Below are positions 34,027 to 42,478 of a DNA stretch of 64,000 nucleotides, piece by piece. The translations under genes were made by a program, and so were the position numbers. Each line of letters opens with the position of its first letter. Position 1 is the first letter of the stretch. The stretch comes from Motilibacter aurantiacus (lineage in GTDB: Bacteria > Actinomycetota > Actinomycetes > Motilibacterales > Motilibacteraceae), in NCBI RefSeq assembly GCF_011250645.1, contig NZ_JAANNO010000010.1, positions 30,370 to 94,369 on the forward strand, written 5' to 3'. The notes under the pieces are model-generated. The model saw only the letters and a program-made list of their open reading frames with translations. It was not told where the DNA came from and made no database searches.

Positions 34027-34838
34027 GACGATGTCCTCAGGGGCTCGGCCGGCCGGTCGCCGGCGGTTGTTCCGGCCGGGATGCCGGCCTCGCTGTCGTG
34101 CCTGCTGCCCGCAGGTGGGCTGTCGTCGGCCTCGGGCAGGAAGCGCCACCACATGAAGACGGCGAAGGCGGCGAAGACCCACCACTGGATCGCGTACGCG
34201 AAGTTCTGCAGGGGGAAGCCGCCCCCCGGCCGGTGCACCCACAGCTCCACCGGCTCCGGCGCGGCCGCGACGCGCGGGGCCTCCGACGCCGCGACGACCA
34301 GCAGGTTGTAGAGCGGGGCCTGCACCGTCGCGAGCAGCTCCACGGGGCTCGCGGCGAGCACCTGGCCCGCGGGCAGGCCCTCGTCGCCGACGTCGTCGAC
34401 GGGCTCGGCGGGCTGCACCCGGCCGGTCAGGGTCACCGGGCCGGACGGGAGGTCGGCGGCGGCCGCGTCAGGGCTCTCGACCCAGCCGCGCACGACCGGC
34501 ACGACGTCGCCGCCGGCTGCGGCCCGCAGCGGCGCGAGCAGCCAGTAGCCCTGCCGCCCCCGCAGCTCGCGGTCGGGCAGGAGCAGCTGCCCGCCGGGGA
34601 GGTACTCGCCCTCGACGGTCACGAGCCGTCCCAGGGCGCTCTCGGACACCTCCTCCTGGCCGGGCCGGGCGAGGGCCGTCAGCGGCACGGCGGGGTCGTC
34701 GCGCACGACGACCGTCCCGCGCGCCTTGTCCAGGAAGCGCTCCAGCTGCCAGGAGCCCAGCCAGCCGAACGCGACCAGGACCACGGCCAGCAGGGCATGG
34801 AGCACCAGCGCGCTCGTTGTCCACAGCCGCCGGCTCAC
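34023..34838 (-). CDS. SURF1 family protein (cytochrome oxidase assembly)
   Basis: A 271-residue membrane protein with the SURF1 layout: an N-terminal helix followed by GSWQLERFLDKA, an extracytoplasmic beta domain (VTVEGEYLPGGQLLLPDRELRGRQGYWLLAPL; VVRGWV), and a C-terminal NFAYAIQWWVFAAFAVFMWWRF helix. SURF1 aids heme insertion or assembly of aa3-type cytochrome oxidase. GTG 34838 is chosen as the first start before the helix. It is divergent from the EccC-like gene with a 40-bp gap that must hold both promoters. Confidence 0.9.
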   Translation of the reverse strand: MSRRLWTTSALVLHALLAVVLVAFGWLGSWQLERFLDKARGTVVVRDDPAVPLTALARPGQEEVSESALGRLVTVEGEYLPGGQLLLPDRELRGRQGYWLLAPLRAAAGGDVVPVVRGWVESPDAAAADLPSGPVTLTGRVQPAEPVDDVGDEGLPAGQVLAASPVELLATVQAPLYNLLVVAASEAPRVAAAPEPVELWVHRPGGGFPLQNFAYAIQWWVFAAFAVFMWWRFLPEADDSPPAGSRHDSEAGIPAGTTAGDRPAEPLRTSS

Positions 34839-34878
34839 GCCGGAAACGCTACCCGGGACTGCGGCAGGATCCGGTGCG

Positions 34879-37800
34879 GTGCGCGTCACCCTCACCGTCG
34901 TCGACCCCGCCACGCGGCAGGGGTGCGACGTGATCGTGGACGCGCCCGCGGGCTCGCCCGTCGGCGAGGTGGTCGACCTGCTCGCCGCACGGCTGCGCGG
35001 GTCGGCGGCGGGCCCGGCCACCGCGTACGTCGCGGGCCGGCCGGTGGGACGGGCCGAGCCGCTCGCCGGCTCGCCGCTGCACGACGGGGCCCTGGTCGGG
35101 CTGGACGCGCCCGCGGAGTGGCCGCTGCCGCCGTCCGTGCTCGAGCTGCGGGTGGTCGGCGGAGTGGGGGCCGGCACGGTGGCCGGCCTCGCGCCCGGGC
35201 GCGTACGCGTGGGCCCTTCCGCCGCCGCCGGGGTGACGCTGCCCGGAGCCGCACCGGGCGGCCTGGAGCTCGACGTGGCGCCGGACGGCTCGTGCACGGT
35301 GCACGGGGACGGGTCCCTCGACGGCAGCCCCCTGGCCGGGGAGGCCGGATGGGCTGCGGGCGCCTTCCTGCGGTCCGGGAGCTGCCTGCTGGCGGTCGGC
35401 CCGCCGCGGTCCCCCGCGCTGGACGTCCACCCGGCTGCGGACGGCGGGCTCGAGGTGAGCCGCCCGCCGCGGCTGCTGCCGGCCGCGGGCACGACCGCGT
35501 ACCGGCTGCCGCGGGCGCCCGCCGAGCCCCAGCGCCGCCCGCTGCCCGTCCTCATGGCGTTGCTGCCGCTCGCGCTGTCCGTCGTGCTCGCCTGGTCGGC
35601 GGGGAGCCCCCGCTACCTGCTGTTCGGCCTGCTCAGCCCGGTGACGCTGCTCGCCGGCGCAGTCGCGGACCGGCGCGCGGGCCGCCGGTCGCACCGTGCG
35701 CTCGTGCGCGAGCACGCGGAGCGGCGGGCGGCCGTGATGGCCGACGCGGAGGCCGCGCTGGCGGCCGAGCGCACGGCCCGGCGGGACGGCTTGCCCGACC
35801 CGGTCGCCGTCCGGGCGGCCGCGCTCGGGCCGGGGCGACGGCTGTGGGAGCGGCGGCGCGAGGACCCGGACTTCCTGCTGCTGCGGGTGGGCACCGGCGT
35901 CGTCCCCGCCGAGGTCACGCTCGAGGACCCCGACCGCGAGGAGCACCGTCGGCGGGTGCCGCTGGAGCTGGACGGCGTGCCCGTGGGCGTGGCGCTCGCC
36001 CGTCACGGCGTGATCGGGGTGGCCGGCCCGGGCGCGCGAGGCACCGCCTCCTGGCTGGCCCTGCAGGCCGCCGCCCTGCACCCTCCGGGGGACCTGCAGG
36101 TCCTCGTGCTCGCCGGCCGCGACACGGCCGCCGACTGGGAGTGGGCGCGGTGGCTGCCGCACTGCCGGCCCTCGCTGGGCCAGGACTGCGCGGTGCTGCT
36201 GGCGGTCGAGGCCGAGGACGTGGCCCGTCGGCTGGCCGAGCTGGCGGCGTTGGTCGCCCGGCGCACGCAGGCGCGAGACCCGGTGGCGGCCGCGCAGGTG
36301 CTGGACGAGCCGGCGCTGCTCGTGGTGGTCGACGGCGCGCGCCGGCTGCGCCCGCTGCCCGGGCTCGTGCAGGCCCTGCGGGACGGGCCGGGTGCCCGGG
36401 TCCACGTCGTGTGCGTCGAGGCGGAGGAGCGGCTGCTCCCGGCCGAGTGCCGGGCCGTCGTGTCACCGGGGCCGGACGGCCTGCTCCGGGTGGCCGAGCA
36501 GCACGGGCCGGACGTCGGCGCCGTCCTCCCCGACGCGGTGGCCCCGGCCTGGTGCGAGGAGGTGGCCCGGGCGCTGGCCCCGCTGCGGGAGGGGGCACGC
36601 GACGCAGCGGAGGCCGCCCTGCCGCCCGCGAGCCGGCTGCTCGAGGTGCTCGGGCTCGACCCGCCGACCCCGGAGGGGGTACGCGCGCGCTGGGCCCGTG
36701 CCGGCGCGCGCACGCTCGCCGTGCTCGGCGAGGCGCTCGACGGCCCGTTCGCCGTCGACCTGGGCCGCGACGGCCCGCACGCGCTCGTGGCCGGCACGAC
36801 GGGCGCCGGCAAGTCCGAGCTGCTGCAGACCCTCGTCGCGACGCTCGCCGCGTCGTACCCGCCGGAGCGGGTGTCGTTCGTCCTCGTGGACTACAAGGGC
36901 GGCGCGGCCTTCGCCGACTGCGCCGCGCTGCCGCACACCGTCGGCATGGTCACCGACCTCGACGGCTCGCTCGTGGAGCGGGCACTGGCCTCGCTGCGGG
37001 CCGAGCTCGTACGCCGCGAGCACCTGCTGGCCGCCGCGGGCGCCAAGGACGTGGACGACCACCTCGCGCGGGGGGACGGCGCCGAGCCGCTGCCGCGGCT
37101 GCTGATCGTGATCGACGAGTTCGCGTCGCTGGCCCGTGAGCTGCCCGGCTTCGTGACCGGGCTCGTCGACATCGCCCAGCGGGGGCGCTCGCTGGGGATC
37201 TCGCTGGTGCTGGCGACACAGCGCCCGTCCGGCGCGGTGTCGCCGGAGATCCGGGCGAACACCAACGTGCGCATCGCGCTCCGCATGACCGACGGCGCCG
37301 AGAGCGGGGACGTCATCGACGCCCCGGACGCGGGGCGGATCCCCCGGCAGCTGCCGGGGCGCGCGTACGCCCGCCTCGGCCACGCCTCGCTCGTCCCGTT
37401 CCAGGCGGCCCGGGTGGGCGGCACGCCGCCGCGCGCCACGGCCGAGCAGCCGCCGCGGGTGCTCCCTTTCGACCGCGCCGCGCTGGCCCGCCCGTGGCCG
37501 GCGCCCGGGCAGCCCGCCGCGGCCGCGGCGACGGCGGTGACCGACCTGTCGGCCCTCGTGGCGGCGGTCCGGGACGCGGCGGCGCAGGCGGGGTCCCGGC
37601 CGCCGCGGCGCCCCTGGCTGCCCCCGCTGCCGGAGGCGCTCGCGCTGGACGGCCTGCCCGGCGTGGCGGGCGCGGCGGCGTACGGCCTGCTCGACCGGCC
37701 GGCTGCGCAGGCCCAGGAGCCGGCCGCCGTGGCGCTCGCGTCCTTCGGGCACCTGGGCGTGGTGGGCGCGCCGCGCTCCGGGCGCACCACCGCCCTGCGC

Positions 37801-39183
37801 ACGCTGGCGGCCGCCCTGGCGACCGCGCACCCGTCGGCCGACCTGCACCTGTACGCGCTGGACTGCGGGGGCGGCGGGCTGCAGGGGCTCGTGGAGCTCC
37901 CGCACTGCGGAGCGGTGGTGGGACGGGCCGAGCCCGAGCGCGCGGCCCGGCTGCTCGCCCACCTGGCCGGCGAGGCCCGGCGCCGGCAGGAGGCGCTGGC
38001 GGCCGGCGGCTACGCCGACATCGGCGAGCAGCGCGCGGGCGAGCCCGCCGGCCTGCGGCTGCCGCACGTGGTGCTGCTGGTCGACCGGTGGGAGGGCCTC
38101 GTCGCGGCGCTCGGCGAGGCCGACGGCGGCCGGCTGGTCGACGAGGTCACGGCGCTGCTGCGCGAGGGCGCGAGCGTCGGGCTGCACGTCGTGGTCGCGG
38201 GCGACCGGAGCCTGCTGCTCGGGCGGGTCGGGGCAGCGATCGAGGACAAGCTGTTGCTGCGGCTCGCCGACCCCGCCGACTACGCGCTGGCCGGGGTGTC
38301 GCCGCGCTGCCTGCCGCCCGACGGGCTACCCGCGGGCCGGGCGCTGCGCTCGGACTCCGCCGAGCCGGTGCAGGTCGCGCTCCTCGACGGGGCCCTGTCC
38401 GGACGGGAGCAGGCGGCCGCCCTGCGCCGGCTGGGCGAGCGGCTGGCCCGGCGGGACGCCGCCCTTCCCGCCGCGTCGCGCCCGCCGCGGGTCGACGCTC
38501 TGCCCGCCCGGGTGTCCTTCGAGCAGGCCTGGCAGCTGCGCCCGGAGGGCTGGCTGCCGCAGCACGCGCTCGTCGGGGTCGGCGGCGACACGCTCGCGGC
38601 GCAGGGGCCGGACCTGTCCGCCGGGGCCGGGGGCTTCCTCGTCGCGGGGCCACCCCGCTCCGGGCGCTCGACGGTGCTGCTCACGATGGCCCGGTCGCTG
38701 CTGGCGGGGGGCACCGGCCTGGTGCTCGTCGCGCCGCGGGCGTCCCCGCTGCGCGCCCTCGCCGGGCGGCCGGGCGTCGTGCAGGTGCTCGAGGACGCCG
38801 CCCTCCCGGCGGCCACCCTCGCGTCCGCGCTCGGCCGGCTCGCGCCGGGGCGCGGGGCGCTGCTGCTCGACGACGCCGACCTGCTGCGCGACTGCCCCGC
38901 GCGCGAGGTGCTGCTCGACGCCGTGCGGGAGGCAGCCGACGGCGGGCGGGCCGTGGTCGCGGCCGGCTCGGTCGACGAGGGGTTCGCCGGGTTCAGCGGA
39001 TGGCAGGTCGAGCTGCGCAAGGCCCGGTGCGGGGTGCTGCTCGCCCCGCAGGGCCTGGCCGACGGGGACCTCATCGGCGTACGCCTCCCCCGCGGGCTGG
39101 TCGGCGGCCCCGTCCGGCCCGGCCGGGCGCTGGCTCAGCTCGGCGACGGCCGGCTGCTCACCCTGCAGGTGCCGGCTCCCTGA
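34879..39183 (+). CDS. EccC/EssC-like FtsK-SpoIIIE ATPase of a type VII secretion-like system
   Basis: A 1434-residue ATPase. The N-terminal ~200 residues carry ubiquitin-like and FHA-like beta domains, then two membrane helices (~224-262, VLMALLPLALSVVLAW and YLLFGLLSPVTLLAGAV). Three FtsK/SpoIIIE ATPase modules follow. Only the first has a standard Walker A (GTTGAGKSE, ~639) with VLVDYKGGAAF and LLIVIDEFA. The second (GAPRSGRTT, ~962) and third (GPPRSGRST, ~1257) replace the Walker lysine with Arg, as degenerate EccC modules often do. The adjacent WXG100-type gene is the presumed substrate. GTG 34879 has AGGA at ten bases. Confidence 0.92.
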   Translation: MRVTLTVVDPATRQGCDVIVDAPAGSPVGEVVDLLAARLRGSAAGPATAYVAGRPVGRAEPLAGSPLHDGALVGLDAPAEWPLPPSVLELRVVGGVGAGTVAGLAPGRVRVGPSAAAGVTLPGAAPGGLELDVAPDGSCTVHGDGSLDGSPLAGEAGWAAGAFLRSGSCLLAVGPPRSPALDVHPAADGGLEVSRPPRLLPAAGTTAYRLPRAPAEPQRRPLPVLMALLPLALSVVLAWSAGSPRYLLFGLLSPVTLLAGAVADRRAGRRSHRALVREHAERRAAVMADAEAALAAERTARRDGLPDPVAVRAAALGPGRRLWERRREDPDFLLLRVGTGVVPAEVTLEDPDREEHRRRVPLELDGVPVGVALARHGVIGVAGPGARGTASWLALQAAALHPPGDLQVLVLAGRDTAADWEWARWLPHCRPSLGQDCAVLLAVEAEDVARRLAELAALVARRTQARDPVAAAQVLDEPALLVVVDGARRLRPLPGLVQALRDGPGARVHVVCVEAEERLLPAECRAVVSPGPDGLLRVAEQHGPDVGAVLPDAVAPAWCEEVARALAPLREGARDAAEAALPPASRLLEVLGLDPPTPEGVRARWARAGARTLAVLGEALDGPFAVDLGRDGPHALVAGTTGAGKSELLQTLVATLAASYPPERVSFVLVDYKGGAAFADCAALPHTVGMVTDLDGSLVERALASLRAELVRREHLLAAAGAKDVDDHLARGDGAEPLPRLLIVIDEFASLARELPGFVTGLVDIAQRGRSLGISLVLATQRPSGAVSPEIRANTNVRIALRMTDGAESGDVIDAPDAGRIPRQLPGRAYARLGHASLVPFQAARVGGTPPRATAEQPPRVLPFDRAALARPWPAPGQPAAAAATAVTDLSALVAAVRDAAAQAGSRPPRRPWLPPLPEALALDGLPGVAGAAAYGLLDRPAAQAQEPAAVALASFGHLGVVGAPRSGRTTALRTLAAALATAHPSADLHLYALDCGGGGLQGLVELPHCGAVVGRAEPERAARLLAHLAGEARRRQEALAAGGYADIGEQRAGEPAGLRLPHVVLLVDRWEGLVAALGEADGGRLVDEVTALLREGASVGLHVVVAGDRSLLLGRVGAAIEDKLLLRLADPADYALAGVSPRCLPPDGLPAGRALRSDSAEPVQVALLDGALSGREQAAALRRLGERLARRDAALPAASRPPRVDALPARVSFEQAWQLRPEGWLPQHALVGVGGDTLAAQGPDLSAGAGGFLVAGPPRSGRSTVLLTMARSLLAGGTGLVLVAPRASPLRALAGRPGVVQVLEDAALPAATLASALGRLAPGRGALLLDDADLLRDCPAREVLLDAVREAADGGRAVVAAGSVDEGFAGFSGWQVELRKARCGVLLAPQGLADGDLIGVRLPRGLVGGPVRPGRALAQLGDGRLLTLQVPAP

Positions 39184-39314
39184 GGGCACGTCCCGGGCCT
39201 GTGGACGGCGCCCGCGCGCAGGGCCCGGTTGCGGCCAGGATCGCCGTCGTCGACGCGGATGCCCTGCCCGCCCGGGCCGGGGCCGCGCGCACCGACGCGA
39301 GGAGGAGACACGGC

Positions 39315-39611
39315 ATGGCGAACGTCAACGTCACGTACCAGGACATGCAGACCGCCGCGAAGGACCTGCGCAAGGGCCAGAGCGACATCGAGACGACGCT
39401 GCGCGCGCTGAAGCGGCAGGTGGACGCGCTCGTCACGGGCGGCTACGTCACCGACAGCTCGAGCAAGGCGTTCTCGGGGGCCTACACCGAGTTCGACACC
39501 GGCGTGACGAAGGTGATCACCGGCCTGGAGGGCATGGGCGCCTACCTCGACGCCGCCGCCCGGACCTTCCAGCAGGCCGACCAGGAGCTCGCGGCGGCCC
39601 TGGCCCGCTGA
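39315..39611 (+). CDS. WXG100-family (EsxA-like) secreted protein lacking the W-x-G turn
   Basis: A 98-residue all-helical protein: MANVNVTYQDMQTAAKDLRKGQSDIETTLRALKRQVDALV, a turn, then a second helix ending MGAYLDAAARTFQQADQELAAAL. Length, Ala-rich hairpin design and position 131 bp after the EccC-like gene mark it as a WXG100 protein. The turn reads GGYVTD in place of the classical Trp-x-Gly, as seen in a subset of actinobacterial members. A YxxxD/E-type export signal is not clear-cut. GGAGGAG lies about eight bases before ATG 39315. Confidence 0.88.
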   Translation: MANVNVTYQDMQTAAKDLRKGQSDIETTLRALKRQVDALVTGGYVTDSSSKAFSGAYTEFDTGVTKVITGLEGMGAYLDAAARTFQQADQELAAALAR

Positions 39612-39782
39612 GCAGGGCGGCCGCCCGGGGCGGGTGGCGGGTGGATCGGGCGTCCGAGGCGTTCCCTGGTGGGCAGGGGGCCGGTCCGGCTCGTACGCTT
39701 CGATCAGCGCGGGCGGCCCTCGCCCGCGCCCCGCCACTCACTCGGATCGTCCGGCACGTTCCTGCCGGTGAGAGGACACCCC

Positions 39783-40883
39783 ATGGCGCCCGTTTCCTTC
39801 CGCAAGGCCACCCGGGTCTATCCCGGGCAGGAGAAGCCAGCGGTCAACCAGCTCGAGATCGGCGACGGCGAGTTCCTCGTCCTCGTCGGCCCGTCCGGCT
39901 GCGGCAAGTCCACCTCGCTGCGCATGCTGGCCGGCCTGGAGGAGGTCAACTCCGGCAACATCTTCGTCGGCAACAAGGACGTCACCGACCTGCCGCCGAA
40001 GGACCGGGACATCGCCATGGTGTTCCAGAACTACGCGCTCTACCCGCACATGTCCGTCGCCGAGAACATGGGCTTCGCGCTCAAGATCGCCGGGGTCGGC
40101 AAGGAGGAGCGCGCCAACCGTGTCCGCGAGGCCGCCAAGCTGCTCGACCTCGAGGAGTACCTCGACCGCAAGCCGAAGGCGCTCTCCGGCGGCCAGCGCC
40201 AGCGGGTCGCGATGGGCCGCGCGATCGTCCGCCAGCCGCAGGTCTTCCTCATGGACGAGCCGCTGTCGAACCTCGACGCCAAGCTCCGGGTCCAGACCCG
40301 CACGCAGATCGCCTCGCTGCAGCGCCGCCTCGGCGTCACGACCGTCTACGTCACGCACGACCAGGTCGAGGCCATGACGATGGGCGACCGCGTCGCGGTG
40401 CTCAAGGACGGCGTGCTGCAGCAGGTGGACTCGCCCCGGCACATGTACGAGAGGCCCGCGAACGTCTTCGTCGCCGGCTTCATCGGCTCGCCCGCCATGA
40501 ACCTCACGCAGTTCCCGGTGACCGCCGAGGGCGCCGACCTCGGCCACGGCGCGGTCCTGCCGCTGCCGCGCGTGGCGCTGGACCAGCTCGGCGGCGAGCG
40601 CGAGGTGACGGTCGGGTACCGGCCCGAGTCGCTCACGGTGGTGCCGCAGGGCACCCCCGGCGCCTTCCCCGTCATGGTCAACGTCGTCGAGGAGCTCGGC
40701 GCGGAGGCGCACGCCTACTGCAGCTTCCTCGACGCGCAGGGCGGCCCCACCGGCCGTACCGACGTCATCGTCCGGGTCGAGCCGCGCGCCGTGCCGGACA
40801 AGGGCTCGCAGATCTACGTGCGCATCAACCAGAACGAGGAGCACCTGTTCTCGGTGTCGAGCGGCAACCGCATCGACTTCTGA
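39783..40883 (+). CDS. Sugar ABC transporter ATP-binding protein (UgpC/MsmK type)
   Basis: A 366-residue ABC ATPase of the MalK/UgpC/MsmK group. Walker A GPSGCGKS is near residue 38, the Q-loop VFQNYALYPHM follows, the signature is LSGGQRQRVAMGRA, Walker B VFLMDEPLSNLDA and the H-loop VYVTHDQ. The C-terminal TOBE-type regulatory domain (VGYRPESL) is present. No permease or binding-protein genes adjoin it, so it is probably a shared energiser for several carbohydrate importers, as MsmK/MsiK is in other Gram-positives. GAGAGG lies seven bases before ATG 39783. Confidence 0.93.
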   Translation: MAPVSFRKATRVYPGQEKPAVNQLEIGDGEFLVLVGPSGCGKSTSLRMLAGLEEVNSGNIFVGNKDVTDLPPKDRDIAMVFQNYALYPHMSVAENMGFALKIAGVGKEERANRVREAAKLLDLEEYLDRKPKALSGGQRQRVAMGRAIVRQPQVFLMDEPLSNLDAKLRVQTRTQIASLQRRLGVTTVYVTHDQVEAMTMGDRVAVLKDGVLQQVDSPRHMYERPANVFVAGFIGSPAMNLTQFPVTAEGADLGHGAVLPLPRVALDQLGGEREVTVGYRPESLTVVPQGTPGAFPVMVNVVEELGAEAHAYCSFLDAQGGPTGRTDVIVRVEPRAVPDKGSQIYVRINQNEEHLFSVSSGNRIDF

Positions 40884-40903
40884 GCACACCCGCTCGCGCG
40901 GAG

Positions 40904-40936
40904 GGGCCGTCCCGGCAGCTGCCGGGGCGGCCCTTT
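40904..40936 (+). terminator. Hairpin terminator with T-run
   Basis: GGGCCGTCCCGG pairs with CCGGGGCGGCCC and is followed by TTT, 21 bp after the ABC ATPase stop and before the DUF4032 gene. Confidence 0.8.
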
Positions 40937-40967
40937 CGCGTCGCCCGGGGGCGCGCACAATGGAGCC

Positions 40968-42230
40968 GTGGCCCTCCAGATCACGGCCGTCCGTGACGCC
41001 CAGCTCCTGCTCGACCTGCCGTGGTCGACGCCGCTCGAGGAGTGGCCGGAGAGCCTGCTCGTCCCGCTCCCCCGCGGGATCTCGCGGCACGTCGTGCGGT
41101 TCGTCCGTGTCGAGGGCACGGTGTACGCCGTCAAGGAGGTGACCGGGCGGTTCGCCGTGCGGGAGTACCGCCTGCTGCGCGACCTGCAGCGCCTCGACGT
41201 CCCGAGCGTGGAGCCGGTGGCGGTGGTCGACGGGCGTATCGGCGAGGACGGCGAGGAGCTGATGGCGGCGCTGGTCACCAAGCACCTGCAGTTCTCGCTC
41301 CCCTACCGCGCGGTCTTCTCCCAGACCCTGCGCCCCGACACCGGCAACCGGCTGCTCGACGCCCTGACCGCGCTGTTCGTCCGGCTGCACCTGGCCGGGC
41401 TCTACTGGGGCGACTGCTCGCTGTCGAACACGCTCTTCCGGCGGGACGCCGGCGCGTTCGCCGCGTACCTCGTCGACGCCGAGACCGGCGAGCTGCACGA
41501 CACGCTCAGCCGCGGCCAGCGCGAGATGGACATCGAGACCGCGCGGGTCAACATCATCGGCGAGCTGATGGACCTGCAGGCCGGCGGCCTGGTCGACGAG
41601 GACGTGGACGTCGTGCACCTCGGCAACGCGATCGAGCGGCGCTACCTGCGGCTGTGGGACGAGCTGACCGGCGAGCAGACGGTCGACTTCGACGAGCGCT
41701 ACCGGATCAACCAGCGGGTCGAGCGGCTCAACGAGCTCGGCTTCGACGTCGGCGAGCTGCAGATCGTGACCGACTTCGACGGAGCGACCGTCCACATCCA
41801 GCCGAAGGTCGTGGACGCCGGCCACCACTCACGGCGGCTGCTGCGGCTCACCGGCCTCGACGTCGAGGAGAACCAGGCCCGCCGGCTGCTCAACGACCTC
41901 GACCAGTACGCCGTGGAGTGCGACCGGCAGGGCGAGTCCGAGGAGATCGTGGCGCACGAGTGGCTGCTCAACGTCTACGAGCCGGTGGTGCAGGCGATCC
42001 CGCCCGACCTGAGGGGGAAGCTCGAGCCGGCCCAGGTGTTCCACGAGGTGCTCGAGCACCGGTGGTTCCTGTCGGAGAAGGCGCGGCGCGACGTCGGCCT
42101 GGACCAGGCGCTGGCCTCGTACATCCGCGACGTGCTGCCCGCCAAGCGCGACGAGCTGGCGGTCATGGAGATCGGGGACGACTTCAGCTCGTTGCTCGAG
42201 CCGGCGGTCGGGGCCGAGCCGGAGGAGTGA
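40968..42230 (+). CDS. DUF4032 family protein with kinase-like fold
   Basis: A 420-residue protein. VYAVKEVTGRFAVREYRLLRDL looks like the Lys/Glu half of an RIO/LPS-kinase fold, and LHLAGLYWGDCSLSNTLFRRD with YLVDAETGEL supplies the catalytic-loop Asp/Asn and metal Asp. The C-terminal ~200 residues (VDAGHHSRRLLRLTGLDVEENQARRLLNDL ... SYIRDVLPAKRDEL) are the DUF4032 part. The family is common in Actinobacteria; substrate and activity are unknown. Translation starts at GTG 40968 after GGAG, with short spacing. Its stop lies in the arm of a shared terminator hairpin. Confidence 0.88.
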   Translation: MALQITAVRDAQLLLDLPWSTPLEEWPESLLVPLPRGISRHVVRFVRVEGTVYAVKEVTGRFAVREYRLLRDLQRLDVPSVEPVAVVDGRIGEDGEELMAALVTKHLQFSLPYRAVFSQTLRPDTGNRLLDALTALFVRLHLAGLYWGDCSLSNTLFRRDAGAFAAYLVDAETGELHDTLSRGQREMDIETARVNIIGELMDLQAGGLVDEDVDVVHLGNAIERRYLRLWDELTGEQTVDFDERYRINQRVERLNELGFDVGELQIVTDFDGATVHIQPKVVDAGHHSRRLLRLTGLDVEENQARRLLNDLDQYAVECDRQGESEEIVAHEWLLNVYEPVVQAIPPDLRGKLEPAQVFHEVLEHRWFLSEKARRDVGLDQALASYIRDVLPAKRDELAVMEIGDDFSSLLEPAVGAEPEE

Positions 42231-42254
42231 CCCCGCGCCGGGCCCGGGGGGTCA
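42228..42254. terminator. Bidirectional terminator whose arms hold both stop codons
   Basis: TGACCCC (42228-42234) pairs with GGGGTCA (42248-42254), with a nested CCGGGCCCGG core. The left arm contains the TGA of the DUF4032 gene; the right arm contains the TGA of the small minus-strand gene. Confidence 0.6.
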
Positions 42255-42464
42255 GCCGAGCCTGGCGTGGACGTCGAACCAGCCCTCCGGGCTCAACGTC
42301 CCGCGGTCCGCATGCCCGCGGCGGAAGTGCAGCCGGTCGTACGCCGCGTCCTCCAGGCCGAGCCACGGGCCGGGGGTCTCCTCACCGAACGGCCCGGACG
42401 AGCCCTCCGGGAAGCGGCTCGTCGCCCCAGCCCCGGCTGGGGGCGGCCTGCGCGGCCCGCTCAC
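42252..42464 (-). CDS. Hypothetical small protein
   Basis: A 70-codon frame. The N-terminal third is low-complexity and may not be translated, but the C-terminal 45 residues, EETPGPWLGLEDAAYDRLHFRRGHADRGTLSPEGWFDVHARLG, look like a genuine folded or conserved protein. I do not recognise the family. Its stop codon falls in a terminator arm shared with the DUF4032 gene, which supports the frame. It lies 14 bp downstream of the quinone-reductase gene on the same strand, so it could be its second cistron. Confidence 0.5.
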   Translation of the reverse strand: MSGPRRPPPAGAGATSRFPEGSSGPFGEETPGPWLGLEDAAYDRLHFRRGHADRGTLSPEGWFDVHARLG

Positions 42465-42478
42465 CGCCGCCGGCAGGC

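Noticed and set aside
34023..39611. SURF1 and DUF3817 as parts of the type VII-like module
   Set aside because: They are divergent from the ATPase gene and belong to cytochrome-oxidase assembly and an unrelated membrane family.
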